From JAHEFX01 sp964614585 (GTDB lineage Bacteria; Actinomycetota; Acidimicrobiia; Spongiisociales; JAENVV01): a stretch of 15,159 bases of DNA. The DNA lies in the NCBI GenBank assembly GCA_964614585.1, contig CAZTLW010000052.1, forward strand, positions 1 through 15,159. The letters run 5' to 3'. A program made the position numbers and the translations under genes. Below the pieces are notes generated by a model. That model ran no database searches and had not been told where the DNA came from. It saw only the letters and a program-made list of their open reading frames with translations. This document shows positions 13,708 through 15,159 of this stretch, in pieces; the stretch's first letter is position 1, and every line of letters starts with the position of its first letter.

Positions 13708-14729
13708 TGCCGGTCATCGGAGTCCTCACCGCCGGAGGCGACTGCCCGGGGCTGAACGCCGTCATCCGAGGGGTGGTGGGCCGCAGCCTGCAGCGCAACA
13801 CCGAGGTCGTCGGCGTCCTCAACGGGTGGGAGGGCCTCATGCAGGGCAAGGTGCGCTCCCTCGACCGCGACTCGGTGCGAGGGATCCTCACCCGAGGTGG
13901 CACCATCCTCGGCACCTCCCGACTCGACCCGTACGTGCACGGTGACGGCTACGCCAGCGTGGAGTCGACCCTTCGCCGCACGGGCATCGAGACGATGATC
14001 ATCATCGGCGGCGACGGGACGCTGCGGTCGGCCCTGCAGCTCCACGAGGAGGGCATGGGCGCCGTCGGGGTCCCCAAGACGATCGACAACGACATCCCCG
14101 CCACCGACGTCACGTTCGGTTTCGACACGGCCGTGTCGATCGCCACCGAGGCCGTCGACCGGATCACCAGCACCGCCGAGGCCCACAACCGCATCATGAT
14201 CGTCGAGGTGATGGGGCGGACGAAGGGGTGGATCGCCACCTACGCCGGCATCGCCGGGGGCGCCGACGCGATCCTCATCCCCGAGCATCCCTACGACCTC
14301 GAGGAGGTCGCCGACACGATCCGCCGGCGCCACCGTCGAGGTCACTCGTACTCGGTGGTGGTCGTCGCTGAGGGCGTCGAACCACCCGACGGCGAGCAGT
14401 TCCCGGCCCAGAAGGACGCCTTCGGGTTCGCACGGCTCGGCGGGGTGGCCTACCAGATCGCCCCGGTGCTGGAGGAGCTCACCGGGTTCGAGACCCGGGT
14501 CACGGTGCTCGGGCACACCCAGCGGGGTGGCACGCCGACCGCCGCCGACCGCGTGCTGGCCACCCGCCTCGGTGTCGCCGCCGCCGACCTGGCCATCGAC
14601 GGGGAGTCGGGGGTCATGGCGGCATTGCGCGGCACCGAGATCGTGCCGGTACCGCTGGCGGAGGCATGCTCGGGGATCAAGGGCGTCGGCGACGACCTCA
14701 TCGACGTGGCGGCGACGTTCTTCGGGTGA
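13707..14729 (+). CDS. pfkA: ATP-dependent 6-phosphofructokinase, actinobacterial type
   Basis: A 340-residue PFK that phosphorylates fructose 6-phosphate to fructose 1,6-bisphosphate. Its first 160 residues align almost without gaps to E. coli numbering: GVLTAGGDCPGLN (5-17), R72, GGDGTL (101-106) with Gly104, PKTIDND (123-129) with Lys124 and catalytic D127, R162, then EVMGRTKGW, AEG and GHTQRGGTP. Gly104 with Lys124 is the combination found in ATP-dependent PfkA of Streptomyces and relatives. The ATG at 13707 overlaps the stop of the preceding PFK by one base, so translation is coupled; no separate SD sequence is obvious. All catalytic residues are present. The pair with the preceding gene looks like an old duplication followed by divergence in phosphoryl-donor choice. 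Confidence 0.93.
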   Translation: MPVIGVLTAGGDCPGLNAVIRGVVGRSLQRNTEVVGVLNGWEGLMQGKVRSLDRDSVRGILTRGGTILGTSRLDPYVHGDGYASVESTLRRTGIETMIIIGGDGTLRSALQLHEEGMGAVGVPKTIDNDIPATDVTFGFDTAVSIATEAVDRITSTAEAHNRIMIVEVMGRTKGWIATYAGIAGGADAILIPEHPYDLEEVADTIRRRHRRGHSYSVVVVAEGVEPPDGEQFPAQKDAFGFARLGGVAYQIAPVLEELTGFETRVTVLGHTQRGGTPTAADRVLATRLGVAAADLAIDGESGVMAALRGTEIVPVPLAEACSGIKGVGDDLIDVAATFFG

Positions 14730-14731
14730 CA

Positions 14732-14772
14732 TGGACCCCCGTTCGGCGCGATGATGTGTCGGAGGAGGTCCA
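14732..14772 (+). promoter_or_regulatory. Possible hairpin covering the SD sequence of the 69-residue gene
   Basis: TGGACC (14732-14737) can pair with GGTCCA (14767-14772), and after one mismatch CC (14739-14740) with GG (14764-14765). The loop is about 23 nt. The right arm includes much of the GGAGGAGG SD sequence (14761-14768), so the structure could limit translation or act as the operon terminator. Confidence 0.25.
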
Positions 14773-14775
14773 GCC

Positions 14776-14985
14776 ATGACGAGGACGCAACTGCCACTCG
14801 AGGCCTGGCTCCGCGAGGCCGACCAGGCGTTCGCCGACGATCCCGACGGATTCGCCGTACCCCGATTCGGCCAGCCGGGCGGCGTGTACCTGAGCGAGGC
14901 CGAGGCGCTGCTCGGCGACGACGCCCCGTGGCACCACGTCGCCTACGTGGCCCAGAAGCTCGAGGAGTTGGGGGACGCCGGGTAG
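14776..14985 (+). CDS. Small hypothetical protein, 69 residues
   Basis: A short acidic soluble protein starting MTRTQLPLEAWLREADQAFA and ending VAYVAQKLEELGDAG. Two helices flank a central loop rich in Pro, Gly and Asp (DDPDGFAVPRFGQPGG). Two His and one Trp (DAPWHHVAY, residues 49-57) stand out, but there are no cysteines or membrane segments. A strong SD GGAGGAGG lies 7 nt before the ATG at 14776, and codon use matches the neighbours, which supports it as real. It follows the PFK genes by 46 nt and is 13 nt before the next small gene. I do not recognise the family. Confidence 0.62.
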   Translation: MTRTQLPLEAWLREADQAFADDPDGFAVPRFGQPGGVYLSEAEALLGDDAPWHHVAYVAQKLEELGDAG

Positions 14986-14998
14986 GGCGGCGTTCGTG

Positions 14999-15159
14999 AT
15001 GGACGAAGCCGATCGCGAGCAGGTGCCGGGCTCCGACGATGCCGTTGTGGCCTGCGGCGGCTGCGGCACGCCGCTGCGACGCGGCCAACCGGTCTTCCAC
15101 TTCGACGAGCAGCGCTACCACGTCGACTGCGTCCCGGCGGAGCACGCGTCCCGGGCCCA
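14999..15159 (+). CDS. Probable zinc-binding small protein, N-terminal part (runs off the window)
   Basis: A frame open from the ATG at 14999 to the edge of the window, 53 codons so far. After an acidic lead (MDEADREQVPGSDDA) it shows VACGGCGTPLRRGQPVFHFD and then YHVDCVPAEH. The CxxC pair followed about 25 residues later by HxxC resembles a single zinc ribbon or LIM-like knuckle ('C..C...l..G......yH..C'). The ATG could be replaced by the out-of-frame GTG at 14996, which I reject because it loses the Cys motif. It has a weak SD sequence only. Function is unknown; it is probably co-transcribed with the 69-residue gene. Confidence 0.55.
   Translation, partial: MDEADREQVPGSDDAVVACGGCGTPLRRGQPVFHFDEQRYHVDCVPAEHASRA

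Noticed and set aside
13701..14777. Minus-strand open frame opposite the second PFK
   Set aside because: Antisense shadow of a gene with full PFK motifs.

Overview
The window is G+C-rich chromosomal DNA from an actinobacterium. The order polA - rpsA - coaE - uvrB - uvrA on one strand matches a block known from Mycobacterium and other Actinobacteria (there with a few extra genes in between). Codon use, TANNNT-type -10 boxes and several start codons lacking a Shine-Dalgarno (SD) sequence fit this. The extra genes between the conserved ones suggest a deep-branching lineage such as Acidimicrobiia, but that placement is inference. No tRNA, rRNA, CRISPR array, insertion sequence, phage or defence genes were seen.

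Region 1 (1-7025, mostly minus strand): the 5' end of uvrA; a plus-strand CPA1-type Na+/H+ antiporter with a cytosolic nucleotide-binding tail; uvrB; coaE; a two-CBS-domain protein overlapping coaE by 19 nt; and rpsA, which has a long acidic repeat-rich N-terminal extension and ends in front of a strong hairpin terminator. Region 2 (7103-10857): polA for DNA polymerase I, whose proofreading domain has lost its catalytic motifs; a small coiled-coil protein; a DUF2383-like four-helix-bundle protein; and a divergent DUF4177-type small protein. Region 3 (10867-11523): a GTACYCR heptamer array followed by a minus-strand SAM-dependent methyltransferase that ends inside the array.

Region 4 (11605-14729, plus strand) is the most interesting part. 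It is a tight three-gene operon of a LacD/IolC-C-terminal (DUF2090) type aldolase and two different 6-phosphofructokinases. The first kinase carries the Asp/Lys pair of pyrophosphate-dependent enzymes. The second carries the Gly/Lys pair of actinobacterial ATP-dependent enzymes. Together they look like a self-contained sugar-phosphate phosphorylation and cleavage module. Two small proteins follow: a 69-residue unknown and the start of a Cys-rich probable zinc-binding protein that runs off the window.

Two themes run through the window. Heptamer arrays sit at the 3' ends of two minus-strand genes (coaE and the methyltransferase) and supply their stop codons. A TANNNT hexamer lies 6-10 nt before the start codons of six genes (uvrA, uvrB, polA, the coiled-coil gene, the DUF4177 gene and the methyltransferase), suggesting frequent leaderless or near-leaderless transcripts.
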